Of a stretch of DNA of 13,192 nucleotides, positions 6,696 to 13,192 are shown piece by piece. Source of the stretch: JAAYLN01 sp964592855 (GTDB lineage: Bacteria > Verrucomicrobiota > Kiritimatiellia > RFP12 > JAAYLN01); NCBI GenBank assembly GCA_964592855.1, contig CAZQKI010000124.1, positions 1-13,192 of the forward strand. The letters are read 5' to 3'. The translations under genes and the position numbers were made by a program. Each line of letters opens with the position of its first letter. Position 1 is the stretch's first letter. The notes beneath the pieces were generated by a model. The model searched no databases. It was not told where the DNA came from and saw only the letters and a program-made list of their open reading frames with translations.

Positions 6696-7100
6696 TTACC
6701 GCTTGTTGCCGGCGAACGTCCCTTGCAGGTCGTAATAGGGATTGCGCCACGTTCCGCTGACGGAGGCTGCCGTCATGCGGCCGGAGAACGAAGCGCCGGT
6801 CGTGACATCGCCTGCCGTCGCCGCAAAGTCCCCACCGCCGCTCACGGTACCGACAAGCGTGAAGCTGCCTTCGGGGCCCCGCGTTGTCCCGCGAAGCGAA
6901 CCGGATGCGTCGACGGAACAGCTCCACGTGCCGTTCTCCTCGCCACCGTAGGTCCCCGACCAGTTGCCCGCGAACTGCGCCGCGCCATCCCCCGTGGCTT
7001 CGGCACCGCCATCGTCGCCGCCGCCTTCGCATCCCGCCGCTCCGAAAAGCGCCGCGGCAAAAGCCAGCGCCGCAAATTTACTCAGCAACTTGATCTTCAT
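6696..7100 (-). CDS. Small predicted lipoprotein of unknown function
   Basis: A 134-residue protein with a charged start (MKIKLLSK), a hydrophobic stretch (residues 9-22) and a cysteine at 24 (GAAGC), an acceptable if not classic lipobox; lipidation and membrane anchoring are inferred. After a Gly/Asp/Glu-rich linker the mature part alternates short strands and turns (GNWSGTY, TWSCSVDASGSLRGTT, SFTLVGTVSG, ASFSGRMTAASVSGTW), suggesting a small beta-barrel or beta-sandwich. No family is recognised. I chose the ATG at 7100, which has AAAGGG 8 bases upstream and puts the signal peptide at the N-terminus. An in-frame ATG at 7238 with AGGAG 4 bases upstream would add 46 residues. It has its own promoter and is monocistronic. 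Confidence 0.8.
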   Translation of the reverse strand: MKIKLLSKFAALAFAAALFGAAGCEGGGDDGGAEATGDGAAQFAGNWSGTYGGEENGTWSCSVDASGSLRGTTRGPEGSFTLVGTVSGGGDFAATAGDVTTGASFSGRMTAASVSGTWRNPYYDLQGTFAGNKR

Positions 7101-7258
7101 CAGCCTCACCCTTTCACCCGTGCATTCCCCGGACAGACCCCATGAGCGCGCACCCGCACCGCATGACGGCAACACCACAGCCAGCCGCTCTGCGCATTCG
7201 GCACCCGGTCGGGTGCAGGGCTCTCTTGATGCATGCAACTCCTGTCGGACTGCCGGAC

Positions 7259-7287
7259 GTTATAGAATCTGCCGATCATGAGGTCAA
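7259..7287 (-). promoter_or_regulatory. Sigma70-type promoter of the lipoprotein gene
   Basis: On the minus strand TTGACC (7282-7287) and TATAAC (7259-7264) are separated by 17 bases. Transcription would start near 7252, giving a 5' leader of about 150 bases that includes the hairpin GCACCCG-AC-CGGGTGC. Confidence 0.65.
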
Positions 7288-7301
7288 GCGCAGAATGGTC
7301 G

Positions 7302-7340
7302 TTTCATCTTTCCGCATTTCATCTTTCCGCATTTCATCTT
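7302..7340. repeat. 15-bp tandem repeat (7 + 8 subunits), 2.6 copies
   Basis: TTTCATC and TTTCCGCA alternate, giving two full perfect 15-base copies plus nine bases of a third. The shared TTTC core with a 7-8 base period resembles the other intergenic arrays in design, though not in sequence. Confidence 0.9.
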
Positions 7341-7368
7341 GCACCGCAGTTCCGTCCCATGCCATAAT
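7339..7368 (+). promoter_or_regulatory. Candidate promoter for the cimA leader
   Basis: TTGCAC (7339-7344) and CATAAT (7363-7368) are 18 bases apart. The -10 is strong and the -35 is poor. Transcription would start near 7375 and make a leader of about 255 bases before cimA. Confidence 0.4.
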
Positions 7369-7486
7369 ACCGCCGTCATGCGACTTCTTTCTGAACCAAA
7401 CGCGAATCGGTCCCGGAGCGCCGGCCCAATGGGGGCGGGGCGTCTTCCGGTTTGCTCATTTGGCACGGGCCGCTCCTTGACGTCGG

Positions 7487-7610
7487 CCGGGCGAATTATC
7501 CGCCCCGGTTGCCGGGGAGTTTGCGCTGAATCGTAATGACACGAACACGAGGTTACGAATCGTCAGACAAACCCGCGCAACCCGAAACGGTTGGAGCGGG
7601 TTTTTTGTTT
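7487..7610 (+). promoter_or_regulatory. Structured cimA leader with terminator hairpin (putative attenuator)
   Basis: Several hairpins can form in order: CCGGGCG with CGCCCCGG (7487-7508), the overlapping alternative CCCCGG-TTG-CCGGGG (7503-7517), TCGTAA with TTACGA (7531-7558), and AAACCCGC with GCGGGTTT (7569-7603) enclosing CAACC/GGTTG and followed by a T-run (7601-7610). The last is a good intrinsic terminator only 4 bases before the cimA ribosome binding site, with no plus-strand gene upstream for it to end. Conditional termination is the natural reading. I see no T-box sequence and no known riboswitch core. Confidence 0.6.
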
Positions 7611-7629
7611 GACGGGAGGAATCGACCCC

Positions 7630-9234
7630 ATGAAACGCCTTGAAATACTGGACACCACGCTGCGCGATGGCGCGCAGGCCGAAGGCATCTCCTTTTCCGT
7701 GCAGGACAAGCTGGCGATTGTCGCAACGCTGGATGCGCTGGGCATTCCCCTGATCGAAGCGGGCAACCCCGGTTCGAACCCCAAGGATCTGGCCTTCTTC
7801 GAGTCGGTGTCCGCTCTGTACATGAAGCAGGCGAAGATCGCCGCCTTCGGCGCGACCTGCCGACCCAAGCTGGCGCCGGCCGACGATCCGAACATCCAGA
7901 GTCTGCTGAAGGCCAATACCGATGTCGTCGTGATCTTCGGCAAGACCTGGGACCTGCACGTCACCGAAGTGCTGCGAACCACGCTGGATGAAAATCTGCG
8001 GATCATCCGCGACACCGTGTCGTGGCTGGTGGCGCAGCACAAGCGGGTCATTTTCGACGCGGAGCACTTTTTCGACGGCTGGAAGGCTTCGCCCGACTAC
8101 GCGCTGCAGGCGGTGGCCGTCGCGGCGGAGGCCGGCGCCGACGTCATCTGTCTCTGCGAAACCAACGGGGGATGCTTCCCGGGGGAAGTCGCCCGCGGTA
8201 CGGCCGCGGTTGTGGCGCGCGTCGGCACACGGGCGGCGGTCGGCATCCACACGCACAACGACGGCGGACTCGGCATCGCCAATGCCCTGGCGGCGGTTGA
8301 GGCCGGCGCCACGCACATCCAGGGGACGCTGGCCGGGTTCGGCGAGCGGTGCGGCAATGTCAATCTCGCCGCCCTGATCGCAAACCTGCAGCTCAAGCTG
8401 GGCTACGCCTGCATTCCCGAAGCGAAGATGCCCACGCTGACCTCGGCCGTCCGCCGCGTGGCCGAAGTGGCCAACATCCTCGTGGCCGACGACATGCCCT
8501 TTGTCGGACGCAAGGCCTTTGCGCACAAGGCGGGGATGCACATGGACGGGGTGAAGAAGTGTTCGATCTCGTTCGAGCATGTCGCCCCCGACTCGGTGGG
8601 CAACGAGCGCCGCTTTCTCATGAGCGAAGTGGCGGGGCGGAGCGCGGTGGTCGACCGCATCCGCGAACTCGCCCCTGAAGTTGAAAAGCAGGATCCCATC
8701 GTGGAACGGGTGGTCAAGCGGCTGAAGGAGTTGGAAAACGAGGGGTATCAGTTCGAGGGCGCCGATGGCAGCTTCGAACTGCTGATCCGCAAGGCGCTGG
8801 GCACCTACAAGCCTTTTTTCACCCTGGAACGCTTCCGCATCCTGGGCGAGCGCCCCGCGATGGCGCCCGATGCGGGCTCGGTCGCCATGGTCAAGATCGT
8901 CGTCGGCGAGGCCGCGGAAGTGACGGCCGAGGAGGGCAACGGCCCCGTCAACGCCCTCGACCGCGGACTGCGCAAGGCGCTGGACCGGTTCTATCCCCGG
9001 CTGGCGGAGGCGCATCTGACGGACTACAAGGTCCGCGTGCTCGATGGCAACGCCGCCGCCGCAGCCAAGGTGCGCGTGTTGATCGAGTCAACCGACGGCA
9101 AACGTGTCTGGTCGACGGTCGGCGTCTCGACCGACATCATCGAGGCCAGCTGGATCGCCCTGGTCGACTCCATCGAATACAAGCTCATCCACGACACCGA
9201 AGACGCCGCGCCGAAAACCCCGCAAGCATACTAA
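7630..9234 (+). CDS. cimA: (R)-citramalate synthase
   Basis: A 534-residue cytoplasmic enzyme joining acetyl-CoA and pyruvate to (R)-citramalate, first step of the threonine-independent route to isoleucine. The N-terminal TIM-barrel shows the HMGL/isopropylmalate synthase signature DTTLRDGAQAEG (residues 8-19), with R12 and D13 as catalytic and metal residues, and the metal-binding H207-T-H209-N210-D211. GFGERCGNVNL and HKAGMHMDGVKK follow. The C-terminal part (about 400-534) is a LeuA-type regulatory dimer domain (EGNGPVNALDRGLRKAL, then STDIIEASW). The PGSNPKD phrase near residue 55 and the length fit the CimA branch rather than classical LeuA. Start at 7630: GGGAGG lies 10 bases upstream and the first strand begins at residue 4. 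Feedback control by isoleucine is known in the family; leader attenuation is suggested here. Confidence 0.95.
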   Translation: MKRLEILDTTLRDGAQAEGISFSVQDKLAIVATLDALGIPLIEAGNPGSNPKDLAFFESVSALYMKQAKIAAFGATCRPKLAPADDPNIQSLLKANTDVVVIFGKTWDLHVTEVLRTTLDENLRIIRDTVSWLVAQHKRVIFDAEHFFDGWKASPDYALQAVAVAAEAGADVICLCETNGGCFPGEVARGTAAVVARVGTRAAVGIHTHNDGGLGIANALAAVEAGATHIQGTLAGFGERCGNVNLAALIANLQLKLGYACIPEAKMPTLTSAVRRVAEVANILVADDMPFVGRKAFAHKAGMHMDGVKKCSISFEHVAPDSVGNERRFLMSEVAGRSAVVDRIRELAPEVEKQDPIVERVVKRLKELENEGYQFEGADGSFELLIRKALGTYKPFFTLERFRILGERPAMAPDAGSVAMVKIVVGEAAEVTAEEGNGPVNALDRGLRKALDRFYPRLAEAHLTDYKVRVLDGNAAAAAKVRVLIESTDGKRVWSTVGVSTDIIEASWIALVDSIEYKLIHDTEDAAPKTPQAY

Positions 9235-9258
9235 GAGTCTCAAAATTGTTTTTAGCCA

Positions 9259-9288
9259 GGATTGCAGGATTTGCGGGATTTTTCGGAT
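9259..9288. repeat. Short degenerate repeat, GGATT core
   Basis: GGATT at 9259, 9267 and 9276 and GGAT at 9285 are spaced 8-9 bases apart. It lies in the 123-base gap between cimA and aroKB and is another short-core array. Confidence 0.55.
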
Positions 9289-9357
9289 GCTCTGTGTAAG
9301 GACTACAATGCGACGCTTAGTAACTTCTGCACTTCAGCCCTTTAGAACTTCGTAACC

Positions 9358-10920
9358 ATGCCTCATCATCTCTTCATCTACGGTCCTCCGGGAAGCGGTA
9401 AAAGCACGCTGGGCGCTGGCCTCGCCGACCGGCTGGGCATTCCCTTTGTCGACCTCGATGCCCGCATCGAGCAGGCCGCCGCCCGCCCGGTCCGCGAGAT
9501 CTTCGCATCCGAGGGCGAGCCGGCCTTCCGCATCCGTGAGGCCGGGCAGCTCCGGCTGGCGATCGAAGCCTCGCTGGAGTCGGTGATCGCGCTGGGTGGC
9601 GGCGCCCTCCTGGATCCGGCATGCCGCGCCCTTGCGGAGGCGTCCGGCAAAATCCTCTTTCTCGACACCCCCCTGGCGGTTCTGGAGTCCCGGACCCGCG
9701 CGCAGCCCGGAGTCCGTCCGCTGCTCGCCGCCGGGGCCGCGCGCGCGCCGCTGGTGGATCTGCTGGAGCGCCGCGCCGGCCACTATGCCTCCTTTGTCTT
9801 GCGGCTGGACGGAAGCAGCGACGTGTTGGCGGACAAGATCCATCAGGCGCAAGTCAAACTGGGGGCCTTCCGCATCACGGGCATGGGCCGGCAGGAGACG
9901 TCCGTCCGCATCGGCGCGGGGCTCCTGGCCGCGCTCGGCGCCCGCGCCCGCGCTGCCGGATGGAAGGGCGCCGTGGCTGTCGTCGCCGACACGAACACGG
10001 CGCGCCCGTACGGCGAAGCGGCGATGGATTCGCTTCGCGAGGCGGGCTATTCGCCGGTCTTGATCACGATTCCCGCCGGCGAGTCGTGCAAGCGGCTGGA
10101 GACGGTGGCCACGCTCTGGCAGGGACTCCTGTCCGCCGGCGTGGATCGTGGCGGTACGGTCGTTGCGGTTGGCGGCGGGGTTGTCGGCGACCTGGCGGGT
10201 TTTGCCGCCGCGACCTGGATGCGCGGCGTCCGCTGGGTCGGCGTGCCGACCACGCTGCTGGCGATGGTCGACTCTAGCCTGGGCGGCAAGACGGCTTTTG
10301 ATCTGCCCGAAGGGAAGAACCTCGTCGGCGCCTTCCATCCGCCGGCCCTGGTGCTGGCCGACACCCTCGCGTTGCGGACGCTGCCCGTGGAGGAACTGCG
10401 CTGCGGCCTGGCCGAGGCGGTCAAGCACGGGATCATCGCCGATCCCGAACTCTTTGAACAGTTCGAAGCGCTGGCGGAATGCACCGCGGACGATATGACC
10501 GATGAACGGGTGGCGCGGGCGATGGCCATCAAGATCGCGGTCATCCAGGAGGACCCCTACGAGCGCGGCGTCCGGGCCTCGCTGAATCTGGGTCATACGC
10601 TGGGGCATGCCGTCGAGATGGCCTCCGATTTCACGCTTCGCCACGGCGAGGCGGTGGCGATTGGAATGGTGGCCGAGGCGCGGCTGGCCGAGCGGATGGG
10701 GATCGTCACGGAACCGGGGCTGAGCGGACGGTTGGCGAAGGTTCTTGCGCGGTTGGGGTTACCGACGGAGATTCCATCCGCTCTGGACCGCGAGGTCATG
10801 CGCCGGGCGCTGGCTCTCGACAAGAAGAACGAAGCCGGCTCCGTGCGCTTCGCGCTGCCGATCCGCATCGGCGAAGTCCGTACGCGCGTGGCCGTCGATG
10901 GAGCGGGTCCGCTGTTCTGA
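9358..10920 (+). CDS. aroKB: Bifunctional shikimate kinase / 3-dehydroquinate synthase fusion
   Basis: A 520-residue fusion of two enzymes of the pathway to chorismate. The N-terminal half (residues 1 to about 165) is shikimate kinase: P-loop GPPGSGKST (9-17), the shikimate-binding DLD at 32-34, FRIRE near 57-61, and GGGALL near 80. From about residue 170 it is 3-dehydroquinate synthase, which makes dehydroquinate from DAHP with NAD and a divalent metal. It shows the NAD-binding GGGVVGDLAGFAAATWMRG, VPTTLLAMVDSSLGGKTA, and metal ligands in GLAEAVKHG, NLGHTLGHAVE and RHGEAVAIGM. Both halves look intact. The same domain order is known in Thermotoga maritima AroKB. The start is fixed by the P-loop at residue 9, but no clear ribosome binding site precedes it. 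A TACAAT at 9304-9309 could be a -10 box, though its -35 (TTTCGG) is poor, so read-through from cimA is also possible. Confidence 0.96.
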   Translation: MPHHLFIYGPPGSGKSTLGAGLADRLGIPFVDLDARIEQAAARPVREIFASEGEPAFRIREAGQLRLAIEASLESVIALGGGALLDPACRALAEASGKILFLDTPLAVLESRTRAQPGVRPLLAAGAARAPLVDLLERRAGHYASFVLRLDGSSDVLADKIHQAQVKLGAFRITGMGRQETSVRIGAGLLAALGARARAAGWKGAVAVVADTNTARPYGEAAMDSLREAGYSPVLITIPAGESCKRLETVATLWQGLLSAGVDRGGTVVAVGGGVVGDLAGFAAATWMRGVRWVGVPTTLLAMVDSSLGGKTAFDLPEGKNLVGAFHPPALVLADTLALRTLPVEELRCGLAEAVKHGIIADPELFEQFEALAECTADDMTDERVARAMAIKIAVIQEDPYERGVRASLNLGHTLGHAVEMASDFTLRHGEAVAIGMVAEARLAERMGIVTEPGLSGRLAKVLARLGLPTEIPSALDREVMRRALALDKKNEAGSVRFALPIRIGEVRTRVAVDGAGPLF

Positions 10921-11210
10921 ATGGAACCGGACAGGAGCGCTTACAACGCTCAACCTGGATCATGCACCTGCGGTAACAGGCCCTGGACGGCATCCGGGAG
11001 GCGATCCTATTCCTGCAGCGTACCATCGAAGCAGATGCCGGCCCGTTCCTCTTCTCGAATAACTTGACATTATTCGTCAGAACACGTAATGTAATCGCGT
11101 GTTACGGCAAGATTGATCAATTATTTGGCTGCGGGATAGGCTTGTCGCTGAATGCAATCACATGGGCGTCCGTTTCGAGATAGGGCGCGTTGGATCAAGT
11201 AAGGTTTGAC
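10921..11210. other. Intergenic region between aroKB and abiE
   Basis: No gene is called. A 5-bp hairpin GAGCG/CGCTC follows aroKB without a T-run, so no terminator is clear. Bases 10977-11054 read open as a plausible helical peptide without a start codon. The abiE promoter and its inverted repeats follow at 11056-11106, and base composition falls noticeably there compared with the surrounding genes. Confidence 0.6.
11056..11106 (+). promoter_or_regulatory. abiE promoter with two inverted-repeat operators
   Basis: TTGACA (11064-11069) and TAATGT (11087-11092) are 17 bases apart. The -35 lies in the 7-base centre of a perfect repeat CGAATAA/TTATTCG (11056-11062 and 11070-11076). The -10 lies in the 11-base centre of a perfect repeat AACACG/CGTGTT (11081-11086 and 11098-11103). 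AbiEi antitoxins studied in streptococci repress their promoter by cooperative binding to two inverted repeats, which is the arrangement seen here. Confidence 0.7.
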
Positions 11211-12011
11211 ATGAGACTGCAATCGCTAATATCGAGAAAGGCCGTGCTCACCACCGGTGAGCTGCATGCCTTACTCGACCAATCCCACTCGCGAAACAAG
11301 CGATCCCGCGAAGCGCTACTAGCCTACCATCTGCGCGAAGGGAATCTGGTCAGGGTTCGGCGCGGACTCTTCGCAGTCGTCCCGGCTGGAAGCACGCCGG
11401 ATCGTTGCCCGGTCGATCCCTATCTGGTCGCATCGAAGTCGGCAGAGGACACCGTGCTGGCCTACCACACGGCGCTCGAGGTCCACGGTAAGGCGCATTC
11501 GATCTTTGAGCGGGTCTTTTTCCAGAGCAACACACCGCTTCGGCAGTACACGTTCCGCAACTTCAGATTCGAATGCATCCTCTTCCCAAAAGCGCTGCGA
11601 AAGAAAGATCAACAAGGATTCGCCACGCAAACAGTCGAAAGGACCGGCCTTGATATCCGGGTCGCCAGTCTTGAGAGGACGCTGGTGGACCTGCTCGACC
11701 GACCCGATCTTGGCGGTGGTTGGGAGGAAATCTGGCGGTCGCTCGAATCCGTCGAGTACTTCGACTTGGACTTGGTGGTCGATTACGTCAAGCTCTTGGA
11801 CAACCGCACAACGGCGGCCAAGGTCGGCTACTACCTCCAGCAGCATGCCGAGACGCTCATGGTCGAGGACCGGCATCTCGAACCGCTGCGTCAACTGCGT
11901 CCCAAGCAGCCGCACTACCTCGAACGCGGTAAGAGCGGCAGACTGGTCCGTGAATGGGGACTCGTCGTTCCCGACTCGCTGGCCAAGAGGTCATGGGAGG
12001 AGATCGCATGA
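11211..12011 (+). CDS. abiEi: AbiEi-type antitoxin / transcription regulator
   Basis: A 266-residue antitoxin of a type IV (AbiE) toxin-antitoxin system, which blocks the toxin's effect without needing to form a complex and represses its own operon. Residues about 10-60 form a winged helix domain (LTTGELHALL, LREGNLVRVRRGLFAVVP) typical of AbiEi N-termini. The middle (LAYHTALEVHGKAH) and the C-terminal antitoxin region (VASLERTLVDLLDRPDLGGG, and on to about residue 235) also follow the family. I chose the ATG at 11211, with AAGG 6 bases upstream, over a TTG seven codons earlier that lacks a ribosome binding site. Its stop codon overlaps the toxin start (ATGA), implying translational coupling. 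No damage is seen. Confidence 0.88.
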   Translation: MRLQSLISRKAVLTTGELHALLDQSHSRNKRSREALLAYHLREGNLVRVRRGLFAVVPAGSTPDRCPVDPYLVASKSAEDTVLAYHTALEVHGKAHSIFERVFFQSNTPLRQYTFRNFRFECILFPKALRKKDQQGFATQTVERTGLDIRVASLERTLVDLLDRPDLGGGWEEIWRSLESVEYFDLDLVVDYVKLLDNRTTAAKVGYYLQQHAETLMVEDRHLEPLRQLRPKQPHYLERGKSGRLVREWGLVVPDSLAKRSWEEIA

Positions 12012-12958
12012 AGGTTTCCCCCGAAAGACTCATGGGCGAGTCGGAGGCCACGGGCTTCCGTCCCGAGGTGCTGGAAAAGGTCATCCACCTGCTTAACCTG
12101 CTGGAAGGGTTCAACCGGCATCCGTTCCTCAAGGGACGGTTGGCGCTCAAGGGCGGAACCGCACTCAATCTCTTTCTTTTCGACGTGCCGCGCCTGTCCG
12201 TGGATATCGATCTGAACTACATCGGGACGGTGGACCGCGATGCGATGATGGCCGAGCGGCCCAAGATCGAGCAAGCCGTGCAGGCCGTTTGTTCACGCGA
12301 GGGGATGAACATCACCCGCGTCCCGACCGACCATGCCGGGGGCAAGTGGCGGCTGCGCTACGACAGTGCCTCAGGCATGGGAGGCAACCTTGAGGTCGAC
12401 CTGAATTACATGTTCCGAGTTCCGCTCTGGCCGGTCACGATACGGGACGCTGCCGTCGGCTCCTACTCGGCCATGCGGATCCCCGTCCTTGATCTTCACG
12501 AACTCGCCGCCGGTAAGCTCGCGGCGTTGCTGGCCAGGAAGGCGAGCCGCGACCTCTTCGACGCCCATCAGTTGCTGACGCGAAGCGATCTCGATCAGAA
12601 GAAACTGCGGCTGGGCTTCGTGCTCTACGGCGCGATGAACCGCAAGGACTGGCGGACCGTGGCGATTGATGATGTAGGATACGACCCTAGTGAACTCGCG
12701 AACGAGTTGATCCCGGTTGTTCGCTCAGAACGGAAGGCAGGCGACTGGGCCGAGGAGATGATCGCGGAATGCCGCGACCGGCTTGGCGCGGTCCTGCCGA
12801 TGTCCGCCGACGAGATCGAGTTTCTGAATCGCATACTTGACCACGGCGAGATTCAGCCTGAACTGCTCACTACGGATGCCGCGATGATCAAGCGCATCAA
12901 GACTCATCCTCTCTTGATGTGGAAAGCTCAGAATGTCCGTCAGTTCAAGGACAAATAG
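12008..12958 (+). CDS. abiEii: AbiEii/AbiGii-family nucleotidyltransferase toxin
   Basis: A 316-residue toxin of the AbiE system, a cytoplasmic nucleotidyltransferase causing abortive infection in phage-hit cells. Related MenT toxins add nucleotides to tRNA; the AbiEii substrate is less settled. The nucleotidyltransferase signature is intact: LKGGTALNLF (residues 47-56), then D66-I-D68, with a likely third acid at D131 (LEVDLNY). The family's later motif appears as GKLAALLARKASRDLFDAHQL, with K170, R181, D182 and D185. All expected active-site residues are present, so the toxin looks functional. The start at 12008 has AGGAG 5 bases upstream and overlaps the abiEi stop by 4 bases. An 18-codon longer reading inside abiEi is unnecessary. 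No terminator is evident after it. Confidence 0.92.
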   Translation: MKVSPERLMGESEATGFRPEVLEKVIHLLNLLEGFNRHPFLKGRLALKGGTALNLFLFDVPRLSVDIDLNYIGTVDRDAMMAERPKIEQAVQAVCSREGMNITRVPTDHAGGKWRLRYDSASGMGGNLEVDLNYMFRVPLWPVTIRDAAVGSYSAMRIPVLDLHELAAGKLAALLARKASRDLFDAHQLLTRSDLDQKKLRLGFVLYGAMNRKDWRTVAIDDVGYDPSELANELIPVVRSERKAGDWAEEMIAECRDRLGAVLPMSADEIEFLNRILDHGEIQPELLTTDAAMIKRIKTHPLLMWKAQNVRQFKDK

Positions 12959-13192
12959 CTACATATAGGTCGTGTATGTGACTTGCGAGTGCGGCTCGGC
13001 GGAGACGCCTCGCCCCACCTTTCCGATAAATCGCGCGCGGGCTGAAACAGGCGGGGGGCGAACCCTCCGGGTGAGCCACTTGCACCGGATGCGACGGCGG
13101 CGACAACCGCTATGGAATTCTTCTGGTCAGAACGGTGCGGGCGTGGGAGAATGACGGAAATTTATCAAGAGCCGTGGACGGAGCCTGTTTCC

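Larger units (their letters stand above)
7101..7629. other. Divergent intergenic region between lipoprotein and cimA
   Basis: No gene is called in these 529 bases. They contain the lipoprotein promoter and its leader with a small hairpin (7201-7216), a 15-bp tandem repeat (7302-7340), a candidate promoter for cimA (7339-7368) and a structured cimA leader ending in a terminator-like hairpin (7569-7610). The stretch about 7385-7480 shows nothing I recognise. Confidence 0.7.

Noticed and set aside
7536..7643. 35-codon reading frame in the cimA leader starting ATGACACG
   Set aside because: No ribosome binding site and not enriched in Ile, Leu or Val codons, so not convincing as an attenuation leader peptide.
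7456..9015. Long minus-strand open frame of 519 codons opposite cimA
   Set aside because: It is the complement shadow of a highly conserved enzyme gene with strong codon bias; its protein is low-complexity His/Arg/Gly-rich with no domain.
9334..10644. Long minus-strand open frame of 436 codons opposite aroKB
   Set aside because: Shadow of the fusion gene; no recognisable protein features.
11162..11209. 15-codon upstream reading frame (MGVRFEIGRVGSSKV) ending one base before the abiEi ATG
   Set aside because: The position invites a coupling story, but it has no ribosome binding site and short frames are expected by chance.
13112..13192. Possible start of a gene running off the right edge (ATG at 13112 or 13151)
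   Set aside because: Only 27 codons are visible, the GGGAG before 13151 is too close to the ATG, and there is no family signal. It cannot be supported from this window.
1..13192. tRNA, rRNA or transposase genes
   Set aside because: I looked for tRNA arms, rRNA-like stretches and transposase motifs and saw none.

Overview
The window is GC-rich bacterial DNA carrying nine supportable genes, one of them cut by the left edge. It suggests an anaerobic or microaerophilic bacterium: it has a class I (4Fe-4S type) hybrid cluster protein, a dicluster ferredoxin-like partner and a citramalate-based route to isoleucine. A fused shikimate kinase/3-dehydroquinate synthase and a large multi-module beta-sandwich envelope protein would fit the Planctomycetes-Verrucomicrobia-Kiritimatiellae group. 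That placement is only a guess, because no rRNA or marker gene is present.

Layout. Bases 1-2914 (minus strand): a membrane-anchored beta-sandwich protein from a near-leaderless promoter, followed by the start of a secreted protein that is cut off. Bases 2915-3754: 840 bases with no convincing gene but full of repeats and hairpins. Bases 3755-6606 (minus): a three-gene nitrosative/redox stress operon of Rrf2-family Fe-S regulator, ferredoxin-like protein and Hcp, with a recognisable promoter and operator at one end and an intrinsic terminator at the other. Bases 6696-7100 (minus): a small lipoprotein with its own promoter. Bases 7101-7629: the divergent gap, with a leader before cimA that ends in an intrinsic-terminator hairpin. 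Bases 7630-9234 (plus): citramalate synthase. Bases 9358-10920 (plus): aroKB fusion. Bases 11211-12958 (plus): an AbiE-type (type IV) toxin-antitoxin pair behind a promoter nested in two inverted repeats. Bases 12959-13192: nothing firmly assigned.

How the genes work together. The Rrf2 regulator probably senses NO or redox state through its three cysteines and represses its own operon, so Hcp and its putative electron-transfer partner are made under stress. CimA and AroKB are biosynthetic (isoleucine and aromatic amino acids) and lie head to tail, though with 123 bases between them. The AbiE pair is an accessory defence module probably acquired separately.

The most unusual material is between the genes. 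Several gaps carry short tandem arrays with a 4-5 nt core and 2-4 nt spacers, each array with a different core. The best one runs from the hcp stop codon to the hcp terminator with 11 cores. There is also an inverted array of three 12-mers that could fold into a long G.U-tolerant RNA hairpin.
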